A stretch of DNA of 64,000 nucleotides from Bradyrhizobium sp. CSA207 (GCF_029051685.1 NZ_JAACFT010000014.1:143800-207799), one strand, 5' to 3'; shown: positions 16,447 through 25,586, numbered from the stretch's first letter. The notes: a model not told the origin generated them from the sequence alone. Numbers and translations are program-made.

Positions 16447-17070
16447 ACCGCGTATTTCGGAATCATGGATGTCGCGCAGCCAAAGACCGGCGAGACCGTG
16501 GTCGTGTCCGCTGCAGCCGGGTCGGTCGGATCGATTGCGGGTCAAATCGCGCGGATTTGCGGTGCGCGCGTCGTCGGCATTGCCGGCGGGCAAGGCAAGA
16601 TCCGGCAACTTGTCGACGATCTGGGATTCGACGCGGGCATCGATCGATCCGCGCCCGACTTCGCCCGGCAGCTCAGGGATGCTTGTCCCGAAGGCATCAA
16701 TGTCTATTTCGACAACGTGCAGGGTGACGTGCTCGATACTTGCCTCGAGCACCTGGCCAAGGGCGGCCGCGTCGTGATGTGCGGCGGCGTATCGGTGTTG
16801 AACGAGGACGGTGGGCGGGCGCGCTATAATCTGATGCGCGTGGTGTGGAAGCGCGCGCGACTGCAAGGATTCGGCATCTTCGAATATTCCGAGCAAAAGC
16901 GGCATGAGGCGCTTGAACAACTCGGGCAATGGATCCGGCAGGGCCGACTTCGCATTATCCAGGAGCACAGGCACGGCTTCGATCAGCTGCCCCGGGCGTT
17001 CATCGATCTGCTGGCGGGCCGAAGCTCCGGCAGCCAGGTCGTCTGGATGCGCGGGACCGATCTCAAGTAA
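16447..17070 (+). pseudogene. 3' portion of an NADP-dependent MDR-type oxidoreductase
   Basis: About 205 residues aligned with the C-terminal two-thirds of the intact oxidoreductase at 17594-18595: TAYFGIMDVAQPKTGETVVV, the nucleotide-binding AAGSVGSIAGQIARICGARV, then VYFDNVQGDVLD and a normal C-terminus. The GroES-like catalytic domain (about 120 residues) is absent. A GTG at 16435 or ATG at 16465 could start a Rossmann-only protein, but function is unlikely. The 5' edge abuts the synthetase fragment at a join near 16447. Confidence 0.8.
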
Positions 17071-17107
17071 CCTCAGCCACCTTCTCAAGCCGGCAACAGG
17101 AAGCGCC

Positions 17108-17566
17108 ATGAACCCGACCATGACCCCGGACGAAGCGGCCGACCGCCTTGCTATCAGAGAACTGATCGACGCCTATGCCCATTGCGCCGACCGGCGCGAC
17201 GCAAGCGGGCAGATGGCGCTCTTCACTGAGGACACGGCGTTTCACGTCTTCATGGACAGTCGCTTGTCCGAGCCGACCTACGTCCTCCACGGCCGCAGCG
17301 CGCTTGCGCCCGTCTTCGCCGATTTGAACCAATATCAGGCGACGACGCATTTCAACGGCCAGAGCACCTTCCGCCTCGATGGCGATGGAGCGACCGGTGA
17401 AAGCTACTGCATTGCTCATCATGTGAGCCTGGACGGTGAAAAGCGCACGTTGATGATCGCGTCGATCCGTTACCTGGATAAGTTCGTGAAGCAGGACGGC
17501 ACCTGGCTCTTCGCCGAGCGCAAGCTCATGGTCGACTGGACCGAAACACGCAGCTCGGCTCCCTAG
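17108..17566 (+). CDS. SnoaL-like (NTF2-fold) protein
   Basis: 152 residues from ATG 17108. The N-terminus ADRLAIRELIDAYAHCADRR and the following FTEDTAFHVF are characteristic of SnoaL-like polyketide-cyclase/ketosteroid-isomerase/scytalone-dehydratase-like proteins. His and Asp residues in AHCADRRD could be catalytic by analogy with SnoaL_4 members (inference). It sits 27 bases before the oxidoreductase gene with which it probably forms a two-gene operon. Substrate unknown. Confidence 0.82.
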   Translation: MNPTMTPDEAADRLAIRELIDAYAHCADRRDASGQMALFTEDTAFHVFMDSRLSEPTYVLHGRSALAPVFADLNQYQATTHFNGQSTFRLDGDGATGESYCIAHHVSLDGEKRTLMIASIRYLDKFVKQDGTWLFAERKLMVDWTETRSSAP

Positions 17567-17593
17567 CGCGACGAGATAGGAAAGGCGGTAGCA

Positions 17594-18595
17594 ATGAAAA
17601 ACCGGCAAGTATGGCTAAGTTCACGCCCCAACGGAATTCCGCAGCCGACGGACTTTGCGCTGCGCGAGGCGGAGGTGCCGAGGATTTCGGACGGCGAGTT
17701 CCTCGTTCGCAACATCTTCCTGTCGGCAGATCCCGCAATGCGCGGATGGATTGCCGACAAGAGCACCTATTGGCCGAGGATCGAAGTTGGCGATACCATG
17801 CGCGCATTCTCGGTCGGAGAGGTGATCGAATCGAAAAGCCCTGGCTATGGGGTTGGCGACAAGGTCATGGGCATATTCGGCTGGCAGGACTATGCCGCAG
17901 GCAAACCGCAGCAGGTCATGCGGAAGGTCCTCGAGGATGACCTTCCGCTGTCGCTCTCGCTCGGCGTGCTCGGACTGAACGGCCTCACGGCCTATTTTGG
18001 CCTGCTCGACGTGTGCCGGCCGAAAACAGGGGAAACCGTCGTGGTCTCGACGGCCGCCGGCGGGGTTGGCTCTGCCGTGGGCCAGATCGCGAAGATCAAG
18101 GGATGCCGTACCATCGGGTTCGCTGGTGGCGCGGAGAAAGTCCGGCAGTGCATCGAAGAGTTCGGCTACGATTCTGCCGTCGACTACAAGTCGACAGCGG
18201 ATCTTGATGGAGCGCTTGCCCGGCTTTGCGCCAATGGCGTCGACGCGTTCTTCGACAACACGTCCGGTGCAATTCACGATGCCGTTGTCCGGCAGATCAA
18301 TGTCGGAGCGCGCATCGCTATTTGCGGCACCGCCTCATATGCGAGCTGGGATCCCTGGAACGAGGGACCGCGGCCGGAGCGGCATCTGCTCGTCAAGCGC
18401 GCAATCATGCAGGGCTTCCTCACCACCGATTTTGCTCCACGATATGAAGAGGCCATTGCGGCGCTGGCTGGCTGGATTCGTTCCGGCGAGCTTCGGTATC
18501 GCGAGGACATGCAGGACGGCATCGAGGCCGCTCCCGCATCGATTGCGATGCTCTACGCCGGGGAGAATCGGGGGAAGCTGGTCATCAGATTGTAG
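17594..18595 (+). CDS. NADP-dependent oxidoreductase, MDR superfamily
   Basis: 333 residues, ATG 17594 after GATAGGAAAGGCGG. The zinc-free MDR (leukotriene B4 dehydrogenase / curA-like) layout is complete: N-terminal FLVRNIFLSADPAMRGWI, central LGLNGLTAYFGLLDV, nucleotide motif AAGGVGSAVGQIAKIKGC, and a C-terminus with GWIRSGELRYRED. Such enzymes reduce alpha,beta-unsaturated carbonyls with NADPH. It is a diverged paralogue of the truncated copy ending at 17070. It is convergent with the GntR gene, separated by a small hairpin. Confidence 0.9.
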   Translation: MKNRQVWLSSRPNGIPQPTDFALREAEVPRISDGEFLVRNIFLSADPAMRGWIADKSTYWPRIEVGDTMRAFSVGEVIESKSPGYGVGDKVMGIFGWQDYAAGKPQQVMRKVLEDDLPLSLSLGVLGLNGLTAYFGLLDVCRPKTGETVVVSTAAGGVGSAVGQIAKIKGCRTIGFAGGAEKVRQCIEEFGYDSAVDYKSTADLDGALARLCANGVDAFFDNTSGAIHDAVVRQINVGARIAICGTASYASWDPWNEGPRPERHLLVKRAIMQGFLTTDFAPRYEEAIAALAGWIRSGELRYREDMQDGIEAAPASIAMLYAGENRGKLVIRL

Positions 18596-18600
18596 CGACA

Positions 18601-18620
18601 CCCGGTTTGCCCATACCGGG
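18601..18620. terminator. Hairpin between convergent genes
   Basis: CCCGGT (18601-18606) pairs with ACCGGG (18615-18620) in the 43-base gap between the oxidoreductase and GntR genes. It could serve both directions; there is no T-run. Confidence 0.35.
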
Positions 18621-18638
18621 GCGGGAGCTGGCAGGTCG

Positions 18639-19415
18639 TCAGGCGGATGCCGTGATGCGCTTGCGTTTTAGATTTGGGCCGTCGGGTGCATGAGCCTTGC
18701 CCGGCTTTGCCCTTGAGGATCTCGCAGCCGGCTCGCGCTCGGACGATACAGCGTCGAGGACGATTTTTGCGGTCAATTGTAGGTGTGCGTTCATTAGTGC
18801 GACAGCGCGTTCGCTGTCCCGCAACAAAGCGGCCTCCGCAATCTCGCGATGTTCCTTATCGAGGTCTCGATCCACCTTGGACAAGGGACCGGTAAACCAC
18901 CGGTAGCGTGCAGAGTGATTGAAAAGAACCGCTCGCAGATGAAGAAGCCAAGGGCTGCCGCATCCCGCTGCGAGGACTTCGTGAAAGGTCTCGTGAGCCC
19001 TCGCATATTCGTTGCTGTAGCGACGCGCGGCCTTGTCGGCCCATACCGGCGTATGCGTCAGACGGTGCAGGGCGGCGACGACCTGCGATTGCCACTCCAG
19101 TCCACCTTTCTCGATCGCGCCTCGAAGGCAGAGCGCCTCAATGCTGCATCGAACGTCGGTGAGATCGCGAAGGGCATCGACCGACAGTGGCGCGACGCGG
19201 AAGCCTCGCTGCGGTTCGCTGACGACAAATCCCTCCGATGCGAGGCGCGACAGCGCCTCACGCACGGCGCTCGAGCCGACCGCAAAGCGACGGCACAGAT
19301 CGTCGATCTTCAGCTTCTCTCCGGGGGCGAAGTTGCACGCGAGCAGTTCGGAGCGAAGCTCCGCATAGGCTCCGTGGGTGAGGCTCGTGGGTGATTCCAT
19401 GGTGCTGATAGCCAT
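18639..19415 (-). CDS. GntR-family (FadR/FCD) transcriptional regulator
   Basis: About 258 residues with ATG at 19415; a GTG at 19439 or ATG at 19400 are alternatives. The winged helix contains FAPGEKLKIDDLCRRFAVG and SSAVREALSRLASEGFVV, the standard GntR motif. The C-terminal all-helical FCD domain has metal/effector-like positions (YARAHETFHEVL, FNHSARYRW) and an Arg/Lys-rich tail. These proteins usually repress catabolic operons and release DNA on binding a pathway acid. It is divergent from the 19532-25586 aromatic-degradation genes, with repeated TATGCA elements between. Confidence 0.9.
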   Translation of the reverse strand: MAISTMESPTSLTHGAYAELRSELLACNFAPGEKLKIDDLCRRFAVGSSAVREALSRLASEGFVVSEPQRGFRVAPLSVDALRDLTDVRCSIEALCLRGAIEKGGLEWQSQVVAALHRLTHTPVWADKAARRYSNEYARAHETFHEVLAAGCGSPWLLHLRAVLFNHSARYRWFTGPLSKVDRDLDKEHREIAEAALLRDSERAVALMNAHLQLTAKIVLDAVSSEREPAARSSRAKPGKAHAPDGPNLKRKRITASA

Positions 19416-19444
19416 AGCGGACGAAATGACCGGAGTCACTTGTA

Positions 19445-19497
19445 AATATGCACACTTTGGAAATTATGCATTTTATATTGTAATATGCATTTTATGT
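19445..19497. promoter_or_regulatory. Candidate GntR operator: repeated TATGCA elements
   Basis: ATTATGCATTTTATAT (19463-19478) and AATATGCATTTTATGT (19482-19497) are direct repeats 19 bp apart, and a third AATATGCA lies at 19445-19452 (18 bp earlier). TATGCA/TGCATA symmetry within each gives half-sites. The segment is very A/T-rich and lies between the GntR and FAH genes, so it probably includes both promoters. Confidence 0.45.
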
Positions 19498-19531
19498 GAT
19501 ATAGGGGATCGCACACGGAGGAAAACGCCCC

Positions 19532-20407
19532 ATGCGCTTCATCGCCTATGAAAGAAACGGAACGCGCGGCCTCGCGGTGGCCGATCAGGCCGGCCGGCAC
19601 TGGGGGCTTGATGACGGCGGAGATGGCAGGCTCGAGCGCGCCATTGCCGGTGGAAGGGACGGGCTGAAAGATCTCGCGGCCGCTCTCCTCAAGGGCGAAC
19701 CGATCGATCCGGAAGCGGTGAGCTTCCTGCCTCCGCTGTCCTCACCCGGCAAGATCATCTGCGTGGGATTGAACTATGCGGACCACACCGCCGAAAGCAG
19801 TATCCAGCAGCCTGACTACCCCACGCTGTTTGGCCGGTTCGCATCGAGCCTCGTCGGCCACGGTGCGCCGATCGTGCGTCCGAATGTCTCGGATGCGCTC
19901 GACTTTGAGGGAGAGCTTGTCGCTGTCATCGGGCGCGGTGGCCGTCATATCCCGCAGTCCGCGGCCCTCGACCATGTCGCCGGATATTCGATCTTCAACG
20001 ATGGTACGATCCGCGACTATCAGTTCCGTACGCCGCAATGGACGATTGGCAAGAATTTCGACGGCACCGGAGCGTTCGGGCCTGCGTTCGTGACTGCCGA
20101 CGAGTTGCCGTCCGGCGCCAGCAGCCTGAAACTCGAGACGAGATTGAACGGGACGGTGATGCAGAAGGCGTCGACCTCCGATCTGATCTTCGATGTCGCA
20201 ACCCTGGTCGCGCTGATCAGCGTCGGCATCACGTTGTCTCCCGGAGACATTATCGTGACCGGAACGCCGTCCGGCGTCGGCGCTGCGCGCAAGCCGCCTC
20301 TCTACATGAAGCCCGGCGACGTCTGCGAGATCGAGATCGAAGGATTGGGTGTTCTTCGCAATCCGATTGCGCAGGAGGGGAAAAATACGGTGCAGGCGGC
20401 GGCCTGA
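19532..20407 (+). CDS. Fumarylacetoacetate hydrolase (FAH) family protein
   Basis: 291 residues, ATG 19532 after CACGGAGGAAAAC. The FAH core is intact: KIICVGLNYADHTAES, metal-binding acids in ALDFEGELVAVIG and SIFNDGTIRDYQ, and SVGITLSPGDIIVTGTPSGV near the C-terminus. Relatives hydrolyse or isomerise ring-cleavage products such as acylpyruvates and 2-hydroxydienoates. It is the first gene after the GntR operator and, with the monooxygenases and dioxygenase downstream, would act late in a meta-type pathway. The substrate is inferred. Confidence 0.9.
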   Translation: MRFIAYERNGTRGLAVADQAGRHWGLDDGGDGRLERAIAGGRDGLKDLAAALLKGEPIDPEAVSFLPPLSSPGKIICVGLNYADHTAESSIQQPDYPTLFGRFASSLVGHGAPIVRPNVSDALDFEGELVAVIGRGGRHIPQSAALDHVAGYSIFNDGTIRDYQFRTPQWTIGKNFDGTGAFGPAFVTADELPSGASSLKLETRLNGTVMQKASTSDLIFDVATLVALISVGITLSPGDIIVTGTPSGVGAARKPPLYMKPGDVCEIEIEGLGVLRNPIAQEGKNTVQAAA

Positions 20408-20598
20408 CACTGCGTTGATCCTGTTGCTCGCGGATCCATGCGGGCATCATATGGTCTCCTCGGAGGCGAGGTCATGACGAGTGTCGATAGCTGCACTGCT
20501 TCGTCTCAAGGGAGTTGATCTGGCGAGGTTCTGATCGGGTGTCATTCGGAGGCGGCAGCACAATAAAAATCCTGCGCCGCTCTTATTGGGAGGAAGCG

Positions 20599-22221
20599 AT
20601 GAAATCAGTTCCTGTTCTGATTGCAGGGGGCGGTCCCGTCGGGATGACGCTTGCGAAGGTCCTCGCCCATTTCGGAATCCGCTCGATGCTGGTCGAGCGG
20701 AATGCGACGACGACCCGCCACCCGAAGATGGACATCACCAACAGCCGCAGCATGGAGCTTTTTCACAAGTTCGGCCTCGCGGACGCGTTGCGACATGTCG
20801 CGGTGCCGGAAGATCATCCTTTCGATGTTTCCTGGATCACAAGTCTCGCCGGATATGAGCTGCATCGCTTTCGATACATGCCCCCGAGCGAGTTTCGAAA
20901 GCAGATCCGCATCAAGAACGACGGCACCCAACCGCTCGAACCCCCGATGCGGGTCTCGCAGGTCGAGATCGAGCCGGTTCTGAAGAAAGCCATCGACGCG
21001 CGTCCGGAAGTCGAGGTCAGGTTCGGCGTCGCCTTCGAAAGTTTCGAGGAGCAGGATGATCGTGTGGTCGCTCATCTGCGGGAGCAGGGAAGCGGCGCCC
21101 AGGAGCAGGTCAGCTGCCAATATCTCATCGGTTGCGACGGTGGTACCAGCCGCGTTCGGGCGGGTCTGGGCATTCAGCTGGAGGGGCAGGCGCGCGTCGG
21201 CGAACTCTACATGATCCACTTTCGATCGACCGAGCGGGATCTGCTGCAACGCTGGGGCGTTGCCTGGCACTACCAATCGCCGCTTGGCACCATGATCGCC
21301 CAGAACGACGATGATATCTGGACTGTTCACATGCCTGTGCTTCCCGGCCAGGACGCGACCAAGCTCGATCCGCGCGCGCTCGTCGAAGCCTATGCCGGCC
21401 GACCATTCTCCTTCGAGATTCTGGTCGCGAATGCGTGGACGCCGCACCTCCTGGTCGCCGAAAGCTATGGCAAGGGTCGTGTCCTGCTCGCAGGTGATTC
21501 CGCGCATCAGTTCATCCCGACCGGCGGCTACGGGATGAATTCCGGGGTCGGCGATGCGGTCGACCTCGGCTGGAAGCTGGCGGCGACGCTGCAGGGCTTC
21601 GGCGGGCCCGGCCTGCTCGCCTCGTATGAGATCGAGCGGCGACCCGTGGCGGCACGAAATCGCGACGCATCCGGCCGCCACATGCAGGTTCGAATGCAGA
21701 TTGCCGAAGCCTATGGGAGCCTGTTGGAAGGCGACAACGGCGACAATCCCGTGCGTCGGGCGGAAGTCGGTGCAGCGATCGCCAGGCTCGGCAACGTCGA
21801 GAACGAATGTTTCGGGATCGAACACGGCTTTATCTATGAGGGATCGCCGATCGTCGCAAATAGCTCGGCTACTCCCTTTCCATTCGATTCCGTTGTCTAC
21901 AAGCCGACGACCACGCCCGGTGCCCGCTTGCCCAGCACATATCTGAAAGACGGGACGGCGCTCTACGATCGGCTGGGCCTGCATTTCACGCTGATCGATT
22001 TCCGCGGAAGCGATCCGTCATCCTTTGTCGACGCGGCGGCGCGACGACAGATACCGCTCTCGATCCTGCAGCTGGACGAGCCCGATCTGAAGGGCGTCTA
22101 CGGACGGGACATGCTGCTTGTTCGGCCCGACCACCACATTGCGTGGCGCGGAACGGGCAGCACGACGCCCAACGCCGACGCGATCCTCGCGACGGCTCTC
22201 GGCTGGGGGGTGGACCGGTGA
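20599..22221 (+). CDS. FAD-dependent aromatic monooxygenase (phenol hydroxylase/MhpA type)
   Basis: 540 residues, ATG 20599 after GGGAGGAAGCG. N-terminal Rossmann motif IAGGGPVGMTLAKVL, the DG region (LIGCDGGTSRVRAGLGIQLE), and the GD motif LLAGDSAHQFIPTGGYGMNS with VDLGWKLAATL are all present. The extra C-terminal thioredoxin-like region (about 130 residues) is typical of the PheA/TfdB/MhpA group. It would hydroxylate a phenolic ring using NAD(P)H and O2. It is in an operon with a second monooxygenase, coupled by a 4-base overlap at 22218. Confidence 0.9.
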   Translation: MKSVPVLIAGGGPVGMTLAKVLAHFGIRSMLVERNATTTRHPKMDITNSRSMELFHKFGLADALRHVAVPEDHPFDVSWITSLAGYELHRFRYMPPSEFRKQIRIKNDGTQPLEPPMRVSQVEIEPVLKKAIDARPEVEVRFGVAFESFEEQDDRVVAHLREQGSGAQEQVSCQYLIGCDGGTSRVRAGLGIQLEGQARVGELYMIHFRSTERDLLQRWGVAWHYQSPLGTMIAQNDDDIWTVHMPVLPGQDATKLDPRALVEAYAGRPFSFEILVANAWTPHLLVAESYGKGRVLLAGDSAHQFIPTGGYGMNSGVGDAVDLGWKLAATLQGFGGPGLLASYEIERRPVAARNRDASGRHMQVRMQIAEAYGSLLEGDNGDNPVRRAEVGAAIARLGNVENECFGIEHGFIYEGSPIVANSSATPFPFDSVVYKPTTTPGARLPSTYLKDGTALYDRLGLHFTLIDFRGSDPSSFVDAAARRQIPLSILQLDEPDLKGVYGRDMLLVRPDHHIAWRGTGSTTPNADAILATALGWGVDR

Positions 22222-23420
22222 AGCCGCTTCATGCCCTGGTGATCGGTGCTGGTATCGGCGGCACGGCGGCTGCCATCGCATTGCGTCGGGCCGGCCTCGA
22301 CGTCTCCTTGTTCGAGCAGACGATGGCGCAACGCGAAGTCGGCGCGGGCATCCAGATCAGCCCCAACGTCTCCCGGCTGCTGGGCCGTTATGGGCTCGGC
22401 GACGCCATGGCGCGGGCCGCTGTTCGCCCTTCAGCGGTCGTTTTTCGTCGCTGGCAGGACGGTCGTGTCCTGGGGCGGGAAGAGCTGGGGGACGCGATCG
22501 AGAGCCGTTACGGCTCGCCCTATTACCATTTCCACCGGGCTGACCTCATCGCGCTTCTGGCGGATGCGTTCGGTCGCAAGGAGATCAAGCTTGGACGGCG
22601 CCTGGTCGATGTCGAGCAGGACGAAGGAGGCGTGACCGCCCGCTTCGAGGATGGCACGTCCGAGCATGGCGATCTCCTCATCGGGGCCGACGGAATTCAC
22701 TCCCAGGTCCGCGAGCGCCTGTTCGGTGTGGAAAGGCCGCGGTTCTCGGGGCAGATCGCGTATCGGGGGCTCGCACCTGCCGAACGGATTGCGCATCTCG
22801 GCCTCCCGCTCGATGTCACGAACTGGGTGGGGCCGGGTGGACACTTTGTCCACTACTTCGTTTCATCCGGTCGATTCCTGAACTTCGTGGCTGTCAGCGA
22901 AGAGGCGACCTGGACCCGGGAGCAATGGTCCGACCGCGGTTCGATCTCCGATGCCGCGAAGAAATATGAGGGGTGGCATCCGCAGATCGCGACGATCCTC
23001 AACGCCGTCGACGAGACGTTCAAATGGGCGTTGTTCGATCGCGATCCACTTCCGGAATGGGCGCAGGGGCGCGTCGCGCTGCTGGGCGACGCGTGCCATC
23101 CCATGTTGCCTTACATGGCACAGGGGGCGGCGCAGGCCATCGAGGACGGTGCGGCGCTGGCGGCTTGCCTGAAGCACGCAGCCTTCGACATTCCGTCGGC
23201 GTTTCGGGCTTACGTCACGTTGCGTAAGCCGCGCGCGACCGAGGTGCAGGAAAGATCCCGCGCCAATTCCACGAGCTTCCACCTCCGGGATGGACCACAA
23301 CAACTCGAGAGGGATCAGCTCTTCGCCACGCGCGGTGTGCGCGGCAGCCCTGAGGCAATGAACAGACTTTATGGCTACGACGCAGAAGCCGTCGCGCCGA
23401 CGCCGGAGGAAAAACGATGA
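22218..23420 (+). CDS. FAD-dependent monooxygenase (salicylate/6-hydroxynicotinate hydroxylase-like)
   Basis: 400 residues from GTG 22218, overlapping the previous stop (GTGA). The FAD fingerprint VIGAGIGGTAAAIALRRAGL, DG motif LIGADGIHSQVRERLFG and GD motif LLGDACHPMLPYMAQGAAQA place it with single-component hydroxylases such as salicylate 1-hydroxylase, 3-hydroxybenzoate 6-hydroxylase and 6-hydroxynicotinate 3-monooxygenase. With the upstream enzyme it could introduce the two hydroxyls needed before ring cleavage. Its stop overlaps the dioxygenase start (ATGA at 23417). Confidence 0.9.
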   Translation: MKPLHALVIGAGIGGTAAAIALRRAGLDVSLFEQTMAQREVGAGIQISPNVSRLLGRYGLGDAMARAAVRPSAVVFRRWQDGRVLGREELGDAIESRYGSPYYHFHRADLIALLADAFGRKEIKLGRRLVDVEQDEGGVTARFEDGTSEHGDLLIGADGIHSQVRERLFGVERPRFSGQIAYRGLAPAERIAHLGLPLDVTNWVGPGGHFVHYFVSSGRFLNFVAVSEEATWTREQWSDRGSISDAAKKYEGWHPQIATILNAVDETFKWALFDRDPLPEWAQGRVALLGDACHPMLPYMAQGAAQAIEDGAALAACLKHAAFDIPSAFRAYVTLRKPRATEVQERSRANSTSFHLRDGPQQLERDQLFATRGVRGSPEAMNRLYGYDAEAVAPTPEEKR

Positions 23421-24292
23421 CCCGCGCTTTCCAAATCGCCTATGTCGATCTCGATACGCCTGCTGCGGAGCAGGAGGTCGCCTATTACGACCGCGTGCTC
23501 GGCGCTACACCTGCCGAGCGTGGATCCGATGGGCGCGCCTATTTCAGCCTCGGTCTCGATCACCACAACATCACCATCAGGCCGGCGCCCGAGAAGCGCC
23601 TCACGGCGCTCGGCCTGAGGATCGAACAGGAAGCAGCCGACGAGACTGTGAAGTCGCTCCGCGGTCTCGGTCTCTCTGCCGAAAAGAAAAGCGACGCCCG
23701 GCCGGGCGTTCCCGTCCTGGTGGAGGTCGTCGTTGCGGGGCACACGCTCCATCTGTTGCCGGAGATGGCCATGCCTGGCCCCGGCTTCCGCACCTCGGGC
23801 GTCGTCCCAACGCGTCTTGGGCATGTTGCCCTGATCACGCCGGAGGCCGACAAATTCGTGGATTTCTGTTCGGCCATCGGATTCCGCACGACCGATTGGT
23901 TCGAGGGAATTGCGACGTTCCTGACCTGCAATCATGATCACCACGTTCTCAACGTCATCGGTGCGCCGGAAACCCGGCTGCATCACCTGGCGTTTGAGCT
24001 GCGCAGCCGCGCCGCGCATCACGACGTGGCGGATTTTCTTGCCAAGGAAAACCATCCGATCCTCTGGGGGCCGTCGCGGCACACTGCCGGCCACAACCTT
24101 GCTTCCTATCACTACGACCCGAGCCGTTTTCTGATCGAGCTCTATTCCGACATGGACGTGCTCGTTCCGGAGCTCAACATTTTCGAGCCGCGGCCCTGGC
24201 ATGAGGCGTATCCCCAACGTCCTCGGGTATGGACGATTGAGCAATTGACGACATGGGGAACCCGGTTCGACTTCGACCTGAAGACGGCCTGA
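23417..24292 (+). CDS. Extradiol-type ring-cleavage dioxygenase (VOC family)
   Basis: 291 residues, ATG 23417 coupled to the upstream stop. Two VOC modules: the first is degenerate; the second carries the likely iron ligands His136 (RLGHVALI), His190 (RLHHLAFEL) and Glu241 (FLIELYSDMD), plus Tyr231-His232 in SYHYDPS. This arrangement matches type I extradiol dioxygenases (BphC/XylE-like), which cleave catechols next to the diol. The product would go to the FAH-family enzyme at the operon start. The exact catechol is unknown. Confidence 0.88.
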   Translation: MTRAFQIAYVDLDTPAAEQEVAYYDRVLGATPAERGSDGRAYFSLGLDHHNITIRPAPEKRLTALGLRIEQEAADETVKSLRGLGLSAEKKSDARPGVPVLVEVVVAGHTLHLLPEMAMPGPGFRTSGVVPTRLGHVALITPEADKFVDFCSAIGFRTTDWFEGIATFLTCNHDHHVLNVIGAPETRLHHLAFELRSRAAHHDVADFLAKENHPILWGPSRHTAGHNLASYHYDPSRFLIELYSDMDVLVPELNIFEPRPWHEAYPQRPRVWTIEQLTTWGTRFDFDLKTA

Positions 24293-24338
24293 CGATCCGG
24301 CCGACCATCGCTCGAAAATCAAATCCAAGAGGAGAGGC

Positions 24339-25586
24339 ATGTCACAGCACACGCGCAGGCCGCGATCGGCTCTTTGGGGTATCGCGCTGGCGATCTTGAT
24401 CGGATCGGCCGTTGCAGCGCCAAGCAGCGTGCAAGGGCAGAAGCGGTACGATGCCGGCGCGAGCGATACTACCATCAAGATTGGCAATACCGCTCCCTAC
24501 AGCGGGCCGCTGTCGTCGAACGGCATCATCGCCAGAACGGAAGGCGCCTATTTCAAGATGATCAACGATGAAGGCGGGATCAACGGCCGCAAGATCGAGT
24601 TTATCTCCTACGACGACGCCTATAGTCCTCCGAAGACCGTTGAGCAGACCCGCAAGCTGATCGAAAGCGACGAGGTTCTTCTTCTCTTCAATCAACTGGG
24701 TACGCCGACCACCATGTCGGTTATCAAATATGTCAACGCCAAAAAGGTGCCGCAGCTGTTCATCGCGGCCGGAGGAACCATCTTCGGCGATCAGAAGACA
24801 TATCCGTGGTCGATGGGCTTCCAGCCAAGCTACCAAAGCGAAACACGCATCTACGGCAGGTACCTGCACGACAACTATCCCGCCGGGAAGATTGCCGTTC
24901 TCTCGTCCAACGACGACTTCGGGCGGGACAATATCAAGGGACTGAAGGATGGTCTCGGCGACGCTGTCAGCAACATCGTCGCCGAAGTCACGTATGAGAC
25001 CAGCGCGCCGACGATCGATTCCGAATTGGTGAAATTGAAATTCTCGGGCGCAACCGTCTTCGTCAACTTCGCCACGGCGAAATTTGCGGCACAGGCCATC
25101 AAGAAAGCAGCAGAGATCGGCTGGAAGCCCGTGCAGATCCTGCATGGCAACTCGCAGTCTATCAGCGCGGTGTTGAAACCCGCCGGCCTCGAGAACGCCA
25201 AGGACATCATCACGGCGAACTACAGCAAGGATCCTGCTGATATCGTCTGGAAGGATGATCCCGGTTTGAAGCGGTTTTCCGGGTTCATCGACAAATACAT
25301 GCCAGGAGAGGACAGGACCAATTTCTATGTGGTCTACGGCTACAATGCCGCCCAGGCGCTCGTCGAGGTCCTCGGGCGGTGCAAGGATGACCTGACACGC
25401 GCCAACATCATGAGGCAGGCCGAGGCGTTGAGCCGGGTTCATCTCGACATGCTGCTCCCGGATGTGACGTTGAACACGTCGCCAGCCGACCACTATCCGA
25501 TCGAGCAGATGCAATTGCAGAAGTTCGACGGACAGAACTGGGTGAGGTTTGGCCCTGCCATTGAAGGAACGCTGAGCGAGAAGTGA
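24339..25586 (+). CDS. ABC transporter branched-chain-amino-acid-type binding protein
   Basis: 415 residues, ATG 24339 after CAAGAGGAGAGGC. A basic N-terminus and hydrophobic segment (LWGIALAILIGSAVAAP) form a signal peptide. The mature part is a type I periplasmic binding protein (TIKIGNTAPYSGPLS, GGINGRKIEFISYDDAYSPP, WSMGFQPSY). No permease or ATPase is nearby, so it probably delivers ligand to a transporter encoded elsewhere. In rhodopseudomonads and Bradyrhizobium such orphan binding proteins often recognise aromatic acids. Its place at the end of the ring-cleavage operon suggests this substrate is aromatic (inference). It resembles the protein at 42028-43236. Confidence 0.92.
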   Translation: MSQHTRRPRSALWGIALAILIGSAVAAPSSVQGQKRYDAGASDTTIKIGNTAPYSGPLSSNGIIARTEGAYFKMINDEGGINGRKIEFISYDDAYSPPKTVEQTRKLIESDEVLLLFNQLGTPTTMSVIKYVNAKKVPQLFIAAGGTIFGDQKTYPWSMGFQPSYQSETRIYGRYLHDNYPAGKIAVLSSNDDFGRDNIKGLKDGLGDAVSNIVAEVTYETSAPTIDSELVKLKFSGATVFVNFATAKFAAQAIKKAAEIGWKPVQILHGNSQSISAVLKPAGLENAKDIITANYSKDPADIVWKDDPGLKRFSGFIDKYMPGEDRTNFYVVYGYNAAQALVEVLGRCKDDLTRANIMRQAEALSRVHLDMLLPDVTLNTSPADHYPIEQMQLQKFDGQNWVRFGPAIEGTLSEK

